DNA of 64,000 bases from contig CM055113.1 in the NCBI GenBank assembly GCA_029204225.1, forward strand, positions 15,707,971-15,771,970, read 5' to 3'. The first letter of the stretch is position 1. Each line of letters starts with the position of its first letter. The translations under genes were made by a program, and so were the position numbers. Below the pieces are notes generated by a model. The model searched no databases. It saw only the letters and a program-made list of their open reading frames with translations, and was not told the origin of the DNA. Below are positions 1 to 14,037 of this stretch, in pieces. Origin of the DNA: Diphasiastrum complanatum (lineage: Eukaryota; Streptophyta; Lycopodiopsida; Lycopodiales; Lycopodiaceae).

Positions 1-365
1 TCCCACTTATTGTATATATAGAGCCACATTTGGCCATAATCAATGTGAGACACCAATCTTGGTTTTGGAAGCAATTTTGAGTGATTCTCTCCATTTGTCT
101 ACATTTGTTTTGATTGTTTTGAGGTTCTATCAATGTGTACTTGATTTTCAGGTTGGAGTCCATACTCAGACAGTGTTTCACACGTGTGAAACCAGAAAGT
201 ACACCTACCTTCAATTAATGATTGTTCTTGTTAGGATTTTGTGTCTAGAATTGATCTAGATTGATTTTAATCTCAAGTAGATTGATAGATCAAGTAATCT
301 GACAACCAATCCCTCTTGAGGATCAGATCAGGATCCACTCTTGGTCCTTTTTGTATTTTTGCACA
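1..365 (+). repeat. 3' part of a copia-type LTR (duplication copy 1)
   Basis: This matches 26620-26984 almost base for base; only one difference was noticed. In the second copy the sequence is the end of an LTR that begins TGTGAAAAATG at 26159. It ends in TTTTTGCACA, very like the TTTTTCACA end of the intact copia LTR at 53019. A TATA-like stretch lies at 11-20 and an 18-bp palindrome, GTTTCACACGTGTGAAAC, at 175-192. The start of the LTR lies outside the window. Confidence 0.7.
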
Positions 366-887
366 ATAGTGACATGTACTTGATTTTTGTTTCTCGCAGA
401 AAAACTATTTTCAAGATAAAATATGGTGCACATGCGTCAAGTGTGATGGGCAAAAGATGCGTGAAAGATGCATTGTTGAAAATCATTTGTGGAAGTTTGG
501 ACGAAAAAGATGAGGGTCAACCATCGAATTTGGAAGACGTTGAGGTTTGTTGACTTTATATGATTTTTTTTAATTATAATGTTCGTTAATCTATGTTTGT
601 CACTTTTTGAATTTGTTTAATGTGTGTAACCAATAAATCGAATGCCTTTCCATGGAGTTGATCCTTCTCTGTTTAGTTACAATCAATGTCAAGTTTTGAT
701 AGACATGAGAGAACAAAGAATGAAACAAATTCAAGAGGAAAATACAATTGGATAAAAGAGTAATGCACTCGATTCCAATGATGATGATGATGATGAGGTA
801 CAACACGATGAAGCAATGCAAAATATGTTTGAATCTTACTTTGAAACAAATGTAAATGATGCTACGCATACATCTTCTAATAGATAA
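366..887 (+). pseudogene. Unrecognised exon-like coding fragment (duplication copy 1)
   Basis: Two short coding-like stretches follow the LTR. The first, about 394-545, follows a TTTCTCGCAG acceptor-like site and ends at a possible GAG/GTTTGT donor. The second is a frame from ATG 642 to TAA 885-887, rich in acid residues (a run of five Asp, from GAT/GAC repeats). In this copy TAA at 753-755 breaks the frame. The other copy (33238-33465) has GAG there and stays open, but its start is separated by a copia insertion. I do not recognise the protein. It could be a captured host exon or part of an old transposon. Confidence 0.35.
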
Positions 888-2530
888 CAAACAATTTGAG
901 ATGGATCAAGACGAGATTCTATTGCGCAAGGAGACAGACACTCCTTTGTACCTAAAAGCATCCATTTCAAGACTAGCTATGTCAATTCTTATTCTAAAAA
1001 TTGTTAGTACAGTAAATGGATTTCTTTTAAGGATAAAGATCCTTGATTGATAAAGTTTTTAATAACCAGAGATACTTAAGATCCGACAGTATTCCATGTG
1101 TGAAGCCTTATGGTTTGATCATCCTTTCGTAAATGGATTGTTATCTATCAGAAAATAAAATTTATTGATTCTTCAGTGATTGGTTATATTGATATGTACT
1201 TATACCTGTTATAGGGTATCCGAATGAATTGGTTGAATTCTAGATTATCAGATATGGTGGTTAAGGGTTATTTGGAAAGAAGAATTGGTGGTATGGGACA
1301 TCAGTAATTTTGGAAAGCAAATTCTAGGATTGTAAAGATCTGATTGTCAATGGTAAATTTGAGTACCTATTCATGATATGAGAAAAAATGACCATTGGTT
1401 ACTTGAATGATATATTGAAAAAATTTGAGGTTAGTCCGGACCCATTAATAGTATCTCATAATTTGCAAAATCAGAGAGCCCTTAAAGCTATTTCTCATTT
1501 TTTTAAGAACCCTTAATTCTTTTAAATTTCTCAAATATTGATACCAAATTAAATTCATATGATCCGTCCAGTATAAGAATTATTTCTTTTCTGAAGGACT
1601 GTTCATAATCATGTAAATTACTACTTGGATTAGGCTTGCAATTTAAATATTCCAAGATATTGGAAATTTCAATTTCTCTTATGCATAGATACATCTCAAA
1701 TAGATAATAGTTACTGTTACTTGTGTTCAACTTGAGAATATCTAGAGGAAAAGTCCTGTGTATAATAGAGTGAATCCTATTTGGAAGGTGCTTATTATTA
1801 ACTTTTCACGATTTTGATATTTTTATTTCATCTCTTGGACAAACTTTTATAAGAAATTGGAAATTTCTTTTAAAATGATGGGTGAAGTGATGAGTAAGAT
1901 TATATTAAAAGAACTATCAGTTGTATAGATTTGAGAGAAATTTTTTAGAGATTGTGTTGAACAATCTAGAACTAGAGATGGATTGAAATTGGAAATCATT
2001 ATAAGTATTACTGAGTCAGATCAGAAGCTACTAATTCTAGTTGTTATGGGATAGAAGTAATTTTGATCATATATTTAATCAACCTAATCTTTGTCGGAGT
2101 ACTTGGATCAAGGATGGGTTGATTGGGTGAAATTTTGGTGCCAAGTTGTAAGGAGATTAGAAAACTCTTGAGAGAGAATGTGTTCTTAGTCTCAAGAATT
2201 TTTCATATATGTTATTTATTGAAGAGAAATAGAATTTCTTTGTAGATCAGTTACAAATCTACCAAATAAAGACATATGTGTATGTACTGGGTCATAGTGA
2301 GATTATTCACATATGTGCACGATTAAATCTTGTATGGATCTATGATGTATTCATGATTACTAGGTTATTTGGTGCACTTAACCTAGTCGGTGAACATATA
2401 CATATGATCAAGTATTGTTAGAACTGATACTTGCAGAGTTAACGGATCTTTTTATGAAGGATTTATTGGTTAACTTAAAAGTGATTTGGATAAATATAAG
2501 CTGTAGTGGAAATAGCTTAAGTCCAAAAGA
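888..2530. repeat. Old noncoding repeat family, duplication copy 1
   Basis: No gene is visible. The stretch matches 33466-35110 with a few percent divergence. Its reverse complement is recognisable at 9360-10150 (the block around TCATGATTACTAGG against 2330-2400) and, more diverged, at 37640-38380 (for example the ACTGATGTCCCATACCACC block). It is therefore a multicopy family present in both orientations. Which class of element it came from is not clear. Confidence 0.6.
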
Positions 2531-2612
2531 ACTTAGGTGGTGTCACGTGAGCAAGCATACACTTAGCCGCTTTGACTAAGGTTCAATTCTTTCTCCTAGT
2601 AAGTCCATTCGA

Positions 2613-3430
2613 CTAAGGTGAATAAGAAGTAAGAAAGTGTTTCTCAATGTTTATGCTAAGGCAATACTCTTTGAATTTGGTTGAGATGTATTTACCATTG
2701 TTGTCTGAACTCAACGCTTTGATTCTATTATTAGTTTTGAGTTCTACATGCTCATTGAATTGTGTAAAGAGGTTGTTAGCTTTCAATTTTTGCTTATTAA
2801 AATAAACAGCTATTTTTCTCAAAAATTCATATATAAAAGTAATAAATGAACTTTGTACCAACCAAAGATAAGATTTGCATTGGGCCACATATATCTGAAT
2901 GAACAACATCTAGAACACTTGTTGTTACATGCTTATGACTTGATCTAAATGGAATCTGACAATGCAGCTATGACAGACAAGGACTCTTGTCTAGATAATT
3001 GACATCAAGTACTAGGGACTATTTGATACAAATGTATGATTCAAGTGACGTAGCCTATAGTGCCAAAGTAATGTTTTATTAACTAGAAGAGAAGTATTTA
3101 AGACTTGACTTGTCTCAGAAGAACAATAAATCAATCTATATTTAAGTATCCATGTCTCTGTTTGAGTGCAAGGACCTTATTTGTCCTCTCAAGAATTATG
3201 CATTAATTAGATTCAAATTCTATCCTCTGATCTAAATTAGTAAATTTGCTTATTGATAACAGATTTGTTAACAATTTTGGTACATACATAACATCCAGTA
3301 GTAACTTGAACTGATCATGCTTGGAAGCTCAATCTTATTGTGACTTCACCTTCAATAGTGTGTGAACTATTGTCGTCAAGATGAACTAATGTTTTTGTAC
3401 CATAAGACATATAAGATTGAAGTGTTCATT
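2613..3430 (-). pseudogene. Decayed copia pol fragment (integrase and the region before it), copy 1
   Basis: On the minus strand 2613-2909 translates to a copia integrase-core remnant. It has a stretch like LSSDNNGKYISTKFKEYC, which corresponds to the RSDNGGEY motif around the second catalytic Asp, now altered (GGEY to NGKY). Further along the minus strand (about 3240-3430) are DDNSSHTIEGEV-like and DVMYVPKLLTNLLSI-like stretches in shifted frames. These are typical of the segment between protease and the GAG-pre-integrase domain. The order is right for copia. Several frameshifts and stops make it non-functional. The same fragment is at 35193-36010. Confidence 0.65.
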
Positions 3431-3444
3431 GTAATCATCAAGTG

Positions 3445-3729
3445 AGGTTCCTCTAGATCCTACTGCATGCACCAAAAGGACTATTGTGGAGCCAAACAAC
3501 CCAACCAGCTGGAAGCCAAGAGTCAATTTCCCGTCAGCTTCTCCCCCGAGCTACAATGATTGATTAAAATCAGGTCCTGGATGGGCGAGTTCCTACATGT
3601 TATATAAACTCCAAAAGCCTAGGAATATTCCATATAGGATGTCAATTCTCAATCAATTGCTTCTGATCTTCTTAACATGCACTTCAAGCACTTACTATGT
3701 ACTAGCTCCATAAGTCCTAATTAGAGCAT
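3445..3729 (-). repeat. Truncated LTR fragment at a duplication break
   Basis: This matches 36022-36310, the inner portion of the 3' LTR of the minus-strand element at 36022-40195. The match stops at AGAGCAT (3729), where copy 1 jumps to the sequence shared with 49075 onward. It marks the left edge of the deletion, or rearrangement, that removed the 36310-49075 equivalent from copy 1. Confidence 0.6.
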
Positions 3730-5029
3730 GAACAGGAGGGCCGTAGGATATTGGTGAGGGCACTCAGGTAAGTCTCAGGGCAGGGATCTTTCCAGCGGGA
3801 GACAAGGCATCGATCAGGTTCTTCTACGTAGGCAGAAGCTGAGCGCACAGGCAGAGGTAGCGACAGCAGGTGAGGGCGTAAATAGATTTAGGATTATGAT
3901 AAAGCCTCCATGGACAGCAGGTTAGGAAACGAGTAGGCCGCAACCTGTAGTGAGCAGGTTTAGACAACAAAGCAAGATCCAGGTAGAGAAGATAGGCACA
4001 GACAACAATGGACAAATCTGCGAATTAACTTAATGGTAGCAATTTGGAGGTCAACATATGTTGCTTTCCAATTATGATCTACAGAGGAATGGATTGGAAA
4101 TGCCTTATAGATCAAAAACTACTCTTTCTCAAGGAAATCTTGAATGAACAAGAAACTTTGAAGTGGAACAGGCTTATGATCTCTGGGTGATCAGCAATGG
4201 AGAAGCTTCCACAATGGCTTAAAGCAATGATTTATAGTTCCTTGATTTGTTTCATAGATCAATAACCTTCAAAGAACATAAGAACACTATCCTAACAAGA
4301 CAACAATCCTTGAGCAGGGAACAGTCACAAATGATTCACGAACTTCTCAAACTTAAAAACACAATTAATTACAAATAGAATCATAAGAAAGTGATTCAAA
4401 CATCTGTAAGACAGAGAGACAACAATCTTCCAAGCCTCAGATCTTTCTAATTAAGGTGGCAAAGCTGTCCACAATTCCACAACCTGCATTCAAATGTCAG
4501 AGATAGGAAAGATATACAAGTACAATCCTCAGAATGTCAGGGCCTGCAACCACATGGTTAGAGGCAGCACAACAAATGGCATCAAATCTGATTCAATAAA
4601 CAATGATGCAAGAAATAAACACAATGCTAAAGGCTGAGAAACAGAGCAATAGCAATGAAGTATAAGCAGTTTGCAGCAAAGATCCAACAAAGAAATTAGA
4701 GTGGAAGGCACCAGGTAGATCACCCTCTTCTCCTTTCCTCCTCCTTGTCTCTATGGGATTGAGCACAAATTGGAAGTGGAAGAGATGGGAGACACCAAGC
4801 AAAACAACTTCTACTCCTTCCCTTTCTCTCCAAGCTTCTCCACACAAGTTCTCTCTTTCTCCAAGAAGATGATAACGAGAATTTGTCCCACACCCCTCCG
4901 TGGTTATACGTAGGCGCTCAATGGGCTGAAGGTGCACCCCTTCAAGAAATGGGGCACCTCCTTCTGACTTGTCAAAAAACTGTCTCTCACGCTCCAATAA
5001 CAACTACTCTAATTAGTCAGTTAAACAGC
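3730..5029. repeat. Duplicated noncoding sequence matching 49075-50860
   Basis: Highly similar to 49075-50345 and then to 50815 onward. Compared with that copy, this one lacks 62 bp near 3853 (between short direct repeats resembling GCACAGGCAGA) and about 450 bp near 4975. Minus-strand open stretches here are not conserved in length between the copies and resemble no family I know, so I call no gene. It may be an LTR or untranslated part of an old element. Confidence 0.55.
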
Positions 5030-5696
5030 TGTTGAACGATCTTGTAATTGTAAAGTTAGAATAACACAAGATCATTCAGCTGCTATATAAGTAAATGACT
5101 GATTGGAGAAGAAATACATGTGGATACAAGTTGATTGATGATGAATGATGCGAGAAATACTCCATCAGAGATCTAATGACCAAAACTGGTCTTCTAGTAG
5201 TTGACTCCTCAGAGTTAGTGGTTAGAGAGAGAGAGAGAGAATAAATATTCAAAGCGTTAGCTATTGTTTTGTTTCTATAAGTAGAATCACGCACTTATCA
5301 ACGCTATTGTATTGTGATCTGATCGTTGTTACTAAAACATTAATACATAGATTCGCTATTGTTTTATCTCCTTGCATTATTGTTGAATGTCAATTCACTA
5401 TCACTCGTCTTCCACAATATCACAAACAAGGAAATGTATGGTTGTCCTTGACGCCTAACTATCTTTACATTTTTTTATATCTAAATATCAGTATCGGTAA
5501 ATTGCATGGTTGTCTCAGACACCTAACAGTATTGCAATTTGTCTGAACGGTTGTCTAAGACACCCAAACTGATACTCTTATTAGAGTAGCTCTATATTTT
5601 TCGTTCTCCAAGTAATCCAAGATCCTAATAACAATTCATTATAGTCTTTTTTTGTGGGAACATTGAGCATCACTTTCGCAGCCGCGTGCCTCATCA
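5030..5696 (+). repeat. Probable 5' LTR of a truncated copia element, copy 1
   Basis: It ends CTCATCA directly before a tRNA-Met type primer-binding site, so this edge is well supported. The start is a guess: TGTTGAACGATC at 5030 is the first plausible TG end. It holds a short GA run at 5224-5240. No matching 3' LTR was found in the window. The second copy is at about 50857-51523. Confidence 0.5.
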
Positions 5697-5697
5697 G

Positions 5698-5712
5698 TGG
5701 TATCAGAACAGG
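5698..5712 (+). other. Primer-binding site, initiator tRNA-Met type
   Basis: TGGTATCAGAACAGG lies one base after the LTR end. TGGTATCAGA is the usual start of the plant copia primer site complementary to the 3' end of initiator tRNA-Met. The same site is at 51525-51539. Confidence 0.75.
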
Positions 5713-5894
5713 TTTTGGATTACTAGAGTACGAAATATACAGAAGAACCTAATACGTTTTTGTTTTCCCAGAGCTAGTTTATTTTCTGTTTGTGATTTGA
5801 TCTATGTTACTCAATCATAATGAAAGGTTCAACCTCAAAGACCCGTTTGATCAACAAGTTCAACGGACATAATTTTCACATGTGAAAATTCAAG

Positions 5895-6626
5895 ATGAGG
5901 ATGTTCTTAATCGAGGAGCTATGGGGATACATAAATGGTGCGATAGCCACACTGACGGAACCTGAACTGCTCCCAGCTTGGGAAGCAAAGGATCGCAAAG
6001 CACTTGCCATTGTATCCTTGAATCTGAAGGACACTCAAATTGCTCATGTATCAAACAGTACCACCTCCAAAGAAGCATCGGATAGCCTCACAAGTATCTA
6101 TGCGACCTCAGATGTATCGACTCGTCTTTTCTTGAGAAAGAAGGTCCTCACACTCAAAATGAGCGAAGGCACCTCGGTCAGTGGTCATCTGAATGAGTTC
6201 AAACAGTTGTTGAATCAACTTGCTGCCATAGGTTCCCCTATTTCATAAGAAGACTCAACGATGTCTCTTCTCGCTAAGCTTTCATTCTCCTATGAAAACT
6301 TAGTATTGCTTCTGAGCAATACTTCTGTGCTATTACTCTAGAAGCTGACAACAAGCTTACTACATGAAGAAGTCAGGAGAAAGAGCTTGTCTACAATGAG
6401 TACCAATTCAATGGCATTGTACTCTAATAAGCAGCAGTCCAAGAAGAAGAACTTCAAGGACAAGAAGACGAAGGCGGAACAGCCAGATTCTATGCAACAA
6501 CAACAACAGCACATACAACAACAGCCATCCAAAACCAAGCTCTTTTGTAGGTATTGCAAAAGATCCAATCACGACATAAATGACTGTCGCATCCTCAAAC
6601 ACAACGAAGCAAAAAAGAAGATGTAA
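5895..6626 (+). pseudogene. Copia gag remnant with zinc knuckle, copy 1
   Basis: The first frame (5895-6248, 117 codons) has the copia gag capsid pattern: an alpha-helical stretch with KDTQIAHVSNSTTSKEA and a following FLRKKVLTLKM segment, as in retrotransposon gag/UBN2 proteins. A stop at 6246-6248 ends it. A second frame from 6387 to 6626 is Lys- and Gln-rich and ends in a CX2CX4HX4C knuckle (C-R-Y-C, H, C) at about 6543-6588, the nucleic-acid-binding motif of gag. No protease, integrase or reverse transcriptase follows, so the element is truncated as well as broken. In the second copy the same protein is at 51722-52456, with further stops. Confidence 0.75.
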
Positions 6627-7725
<1,099 letters not shown>

Positions 7726-7780
7726 ATGCTTTGTGGGCGGAAACCTTAAGTTTCTTCAGCTCCCTCTCAAAGCATGGTAG

Positions 7781-8705
7781 CTATATGACTCCTAGACTTT
7801 CACGATGTTTTTCAAACATTGCTTTGTCAAGGGGCTTTGTAAGAATATCAGCCACCATGTGTTTGGTTGGAATGAACTCAGGTTTTAAACTTCCTTTCTC
7901 AACTAGATCCCTTATCAGGTGATACTTGATAGCAATGTGTTTCATTCTGGAATGAAACATGGGATCCTTGTTAAGGTGTATGGAGAATGTGTTGTCCATA
8001 TATAGAGTCAGTGGTTCGTCACCTTTCTCTCCCAGTTCATCGAGGAACTGGCCAAGCCAAGTAAGCTCATTTGCCATCTTGGCTGCCACAACTTATTTCG
8101 CTTCGCAAGATGATTGTGCAATTATTGTCTACTTCCTACTAATCCAGAGAATGGCGGCATTTGCTATTATGGTGCATCCTCCCAAAACGCTCTTGGAGTC
8201 GTCCTTTATGGATGCCCAACTCGCATCATTGTAAGACTTCATCTGGAATCCAGCATCTCTTGAGAAACAAAGACCATAGTCCTTTGTTTCTTTCAGTTAT
8301 TGCAAGATCCTTTTTGCAATCTTCCAGTGTGTGGTGTGGGTCTTGGGTTAATGTTGAACTAGCTCATTTGGAATACTACATAGGAGATGTTTGGTCGTGT
8401 GTTGTCTGCCAAATACATTAATGAACCTATAAGCCTTCTATAAGGCTTTTGCAGCATAGCTTCATGTTCTTCATTATTTAACGGACAGTCTTCATTAGTC
8501 AACATTGTGCCAAGAACCATTGGAGTATTCACTCCCTTGCAATCTGTCATTTGGAAGTCTTCTATTATTTTGTGAATGTATCTTGACTAGTGCAGAAATA
8601 ATTTTACACCTTCAAGTTCTCTATCAATTGGTAAACCTAGGTAGCACCTTGCTTCACCTAGATCTGATATCTCAGAGTGTTTCAAGATATCATCCTTTCC
8701 TTATG
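7781..8705 (-). pseudogene. Copia pol remnant: RNase H and end of reverse transcriptase, copy 1
   Basis: On the minus strand 7781-8089 gives the copia RNase H C-terminus: LTLYMDNTFSIHLNKDPMFH with the catalytic YMDN Asp, then KHIAIKYHLIRD and a VADILTKPL end. That is the standard copia pol tail. 8359-8550 gives a VNTPMVLGTML and RRLIGSLMYLADNTRP-like segment from the RT connection region. Stops and frameshifts separate the pieces. The fragment stops at 8705, where similarity to the longer copy (59971-61060, which reaches the YVDD motif) ends. Confidence 0.75.
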
Positions 8706-10150
8706 TATGATCTATCGATCATAAATATTTAGATTCGTATGATTCATCAATCACAATTTTCTGGGATCAAAATCATACTTAATCATTTACAAGATACTTG
8801 AGTATATGTGCCACATAACTCAGGAAAAGTAAGAATCATTCCAAAATCTTTCCCAATAGGAAAATACTAAATTTTAGGAATACTCTCCAATCAGGATTCT
8901 TTAACTGAAATGCGAGATATTCAAGTTCTATGAACCACTGGTAATTAAAGACAAAAAGCATACCAAATGACAATCATCTTCAACTACAAAAACTTTAGAT
9001 TACAATCCAAAATCACACCTAGATATCCAAAGTCCTGCTGAATATCAATTCGGTTGTTGTTCTTGGATTCATTATGATTCGTTATCCAATTAAGCTCTTT
9101 GGGATACAATCACTAATGAGCTGAGTCCCTTCCTTAACTAAGGAATACTCAGTCCCAAGAATATTGTATATCCAATGCATATAATTTTAACTGATGAACC
9201 CAAATGATTCACTAATCATGCGTCTTACAAGCAATATAATCAAACCAATCACTTTTTGATGAATCCACATCACACTGATCGTTTTACCAATTAACTTCAT
9301 CCTGGACTATTCAACTACTCAAGTTAATTGCCAATGATTGAGAGATTTCAAATGTCTAGGTGAAAAACTAGTATAACACCACATTTAGCTCCTTACCCAA
9401 ATCATTTATAAGTTAATCCATAAATCTTCTATACAAGGATTTGTTAACTCTACAAGTATCTGTCAAAACAATACTTGATCATATGTCTATGTTTGCTGAC
9501 TAGGTTAAGTGCATCAAATAGCTCTAGTAATCATGAATACACAGTAGATTCATACAAGATTAATTGTGCACATACGTGAATAATCTCACTATGACCTAGT
9601 ACATAAACATATTCTTATCTGGCAGATTCCTCCAGAACCCACATATGTTACTCACATATCTCACTGAGATCTTGTAACTCAGCTACAAAATATTTTCTAT
9701 TTCTCATGAGTAAATAACATATCCGGAAAATCTCTGAGACGAATAAAACTCACTCTCAATAGTTTTCCAATCCAATTTCTTTTAATAGCATAATTTCTCC
9801 TACTAATCAACCCCTCATCAATCCTAGTACAAAAACTAAGATTAGGTTGATCCAATACAGAACTCTCAGACTTAAATTCTAATCAAACTTACTTCTATTC
9901 CAATTAAAATGGATTAGTAACCTTTGACCTTTTATTGTAGTACTTATAGATAATGATTCAAATTCCAAACTTGTTTCAGTTCCAGAGATTGTCCACACAA
10001 TCCCAGAATTTCTCATATTTCAAAAAGTTGCAATTAGACATCTTACTCTGAATCTATCCAAAATTACTTTCAGACTACATCTCATTTCTATACCACATTT
10101 AATTCTTTCTCGAAAACTACGCAAACCACAGATTCCCATATAGAATTTAA
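8706..10150 (-). repeat. Old inverted relative of the noncoding repeat family
   Basis: 8706-9010 aligns at roughly three-quarters identity with 37325-37600. 9360-10150 is recognisably the reverse complement of about 2480-1750: CTAGGTTAAGTGCATCAAATAG, CACTATGACC and GATTAGGTTGATCCAATA-like blocks appear in reverse order. It therefore has the same orientation as the minus-strand LTR element at 36022-40195. No gene is visible. Confidence 0.55.
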
Positions 10151-10330
10151 TCTATGCGTCAGAAAATGTCACGCTCTGCTCATGAAAAATGTCACACTTT
10201 TGCAAAGGCAAAAGCTAAAAAACGTCGCTTAAAAAAAAATGGTGAAAAAAATAACGCATGCAAGCCATTTTTTTTCTTTTGGACGTGCGCACAAACAAGT
10301 ACATTGCAAATTTTTTTCTCCCCACCCGTG

Positions 10331-10457
<127 letters not shown>

Positions 10458-10640
10458 CCCTACACTGTCATCTCCATCTTCTTCTTCTTCTCTCCTCCTT
10501 CCAAGATCTCTCTCTTGCTCTCTCTCCCTCCTACGCTGCCATCTCCATCTCTATTTCTTCTTCTCTGTCTGTCCCCCTTCTCTCCATGCTACGCTGCCAT
10601 CTCCATCTTCTTCTTCTTCTCTACCTGCCCACCCCCCTTC
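10458..10640. repeat. Short CT-rich tandem repeat
   Basis: Three imperfect copies of a unit resembling CTACGCTGCCATCTCCATC followed by TTC triplets begin near 10460, 10532 and 10589. The unit probably grew out of the adjacent CT tract. Confidence 0.7.
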
Positions 10641-12418
<1,778 letters not shown>

Positions 12419-12682
12419 TTGCTTTTGGACAAACAACAAGTACAAAGATGTGAGATAGGCACAAGAGTTTTCATTTTGTGCATTCCTTTGGTACCCACTA
12501 ATTCAGGTTTGCCTTTTGAATTTCAGCGAGTGCAATTCCCCATCAGACCAACATTTTTCATGACTATAAACAAAGCTCAAGGCCAGACAATGGAGTTTCT
12601 TGGATTGTATTTGCCTAGACCAGTGTTTAGCCATGGACAACTATATGTCGCCCTATCAAAGGTGCAAAGTTCAACTCAAAAC
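12419..12682 (+). pseudogene. Helitron helicase C-terminal fragment (PIF1-like)
   Basis: The translation carries the C-terminal end of a Helitron Rep-helicase. It has GTRVFI-like and QFPIRPTFFMTINKAQGQT segments, the last being the conserved helicase motif, and then LYLPRPVFSHGQLYVALSKV, which closely follows the usual HGQLYVALSRV motif. In Helitrons this enzyme unwinds DNA during rolling-circle transposition. The HUH replication-initiator domain and most of the helicase are missing upstream, so this is a decayed 3' remnant. The reading runs straight into a minisatellite instead of a normal stop. Confidence 0.85.
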
Positions 12683-13340
12683 TTGCACGAACAAGACACT
12701 AACACGAATAATAAACTGTCACGAACAAAAATCATTCGAGTATGAAATTGTCACAATCAAGACAGTCGACACTCAAAACTATGAGGAACATGACGCTCGA
12801 AACTGAAAACTCAAAACTATCGTGAAACTATCACGAACTCGACACTCGAAACTCGAAAAAGTCGCAAACTCGACACTCGAAACTATTGCGAAACTGTCAT
12901 GAACAAGACACTATCGCGAACAAAAATCATTTGAGTCTGAAATTGTCACGATCAAAACAATCGACACTCGAAATTGTCATGAAACGTGACACTAAAAATT
13001 GTCACGAACAAGACACTATCGCGAGCAATAAACTGTCGCGAACAAAAATCATTCGAGTTTGAAACTGTTGCGATCAAGACAATCAACACTTGAAACTGTC
13101 GCGAAACTCGACACTCAAAACTATCGCGAAACTGTCAAGAATTCGGCACTCAAAATACTCACGAACTTGTCACTCAAAACTATCATGAAATTGTCACGAA
13201 CAAAACACTGTCATGAATAATAAACTGTCACGAATAAAAAATATTTGAGTTTGAAACTGTTGCGTAACTCGACACTCAAAACTATCGCAAAACTCAAAAC
13301 TCAAAACTCGACACTCGACACTCGACACGCGAACAAAAAT
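12683..13340. repeat. Degenerate minisatellite inside the Helitron
   Basis: The sequence is built from short variants of CGACACTCGAAACTATCGCG and AACTGTCACGAACAAGACAC. A longer block resembling GAACAAAAATCATTCGAGT recurs near 12725, 12918, 13037, 13222 and 13331, giving a higher-order pattern with alternating spacings of about 190 and 115 bp. Many TCGCGA and TCACGA cores are near-palindromic. It fills the space between the helicase end and the Helitron 3' hairpin. Confidence 0.8.
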
Positions 13341-13452
13341 CATTCGAGTCTTTTTCCATGGACTTGAATTTTTTCATGGACTCAAATTTTTTCAAAGACT
13401 CGAGATCGGCCATTATCCAAATCATCGGCCACCACCTAGATCGGCCTCCATT

Positions 13453-13481
13453 GCCCGTCAACGATGGGCACTCACAACTAG
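13453..13481 (+). mobile_element. Helitron 3' terminus: hairpin plus CTAG
   Basis: GCCCGTCAACGATGGGC (13453-13469) can fold into a seven-pair stem with one G-T pair and an AAC loop. Eight bases later comes CTAG (13478-13481), followed by T. A short GC-rich hairpin about ten bases before a terminal CTRR, with a T next to it, is the established Helitron 3' end. The helicase fragment upstream on the same strand supports it. Confidence 0.8.
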
Positions 13482-14037
13482 TATTTGTATAAAATTTTTC
13501 TATACATGTGTCTCATCCACATCAAGAGAGGCCAACTTTTTATCTGTATCAACTTGAGAATCTTTCCTCGAGTTGAGAGTCATATTTTTCTGATCTCTAA
13601 ATCCATTTCTCTAGATGGAAGTAGCTTGGGTGGAGAACACTCAGCTACTAAAACTGAATATGAATTTTCGATCACGAGTTTAATTGTCTCCTAGCTTAAG
13701 TGCATTATCTCCATTGGGGAGACCTTCGGACATTTAAATTGAAAAAAACAAAAACACAATTAAATGTTATCAATCAAAGATTAGTTATTAGGAATGTGAT
13801 TATGAAAAAAAACAAAAATACAATTAAATGTTATTAACCAAAGATTAGTAATTAGAAATTGTCAGGAATATATTACCTCTTCCATATTAGAAAGTTTATC
13901 TTGTACTGCAAGCCAATTGAAAAAGAATTTGGCATTGTATATCGTATACCAACCATAGCTGACAAAATCAACTTGTTGGGAGGACTGTAGTATTCAAATA
14001 TAAATGAAAGTTAGTAACAAAATTTTAACTTTATGTA
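13482..14037. other. AT-rich spacer after the Helitron
   Basis: No gene is recognised. A block resembling AACAAAAACACAATTAAATG recurs as an imperfect direct repeat near 13748 and 13813, each copy followed by an ATCAA(C)CAAAGATTAG stretch. Confidence 0.45.

Noticed and set aside
4593-5003. 136-codon minus-strand frame
   Set aside because: Length and ends are not kept in the duplicate (shorter at 49971-50315); no family resemblance.
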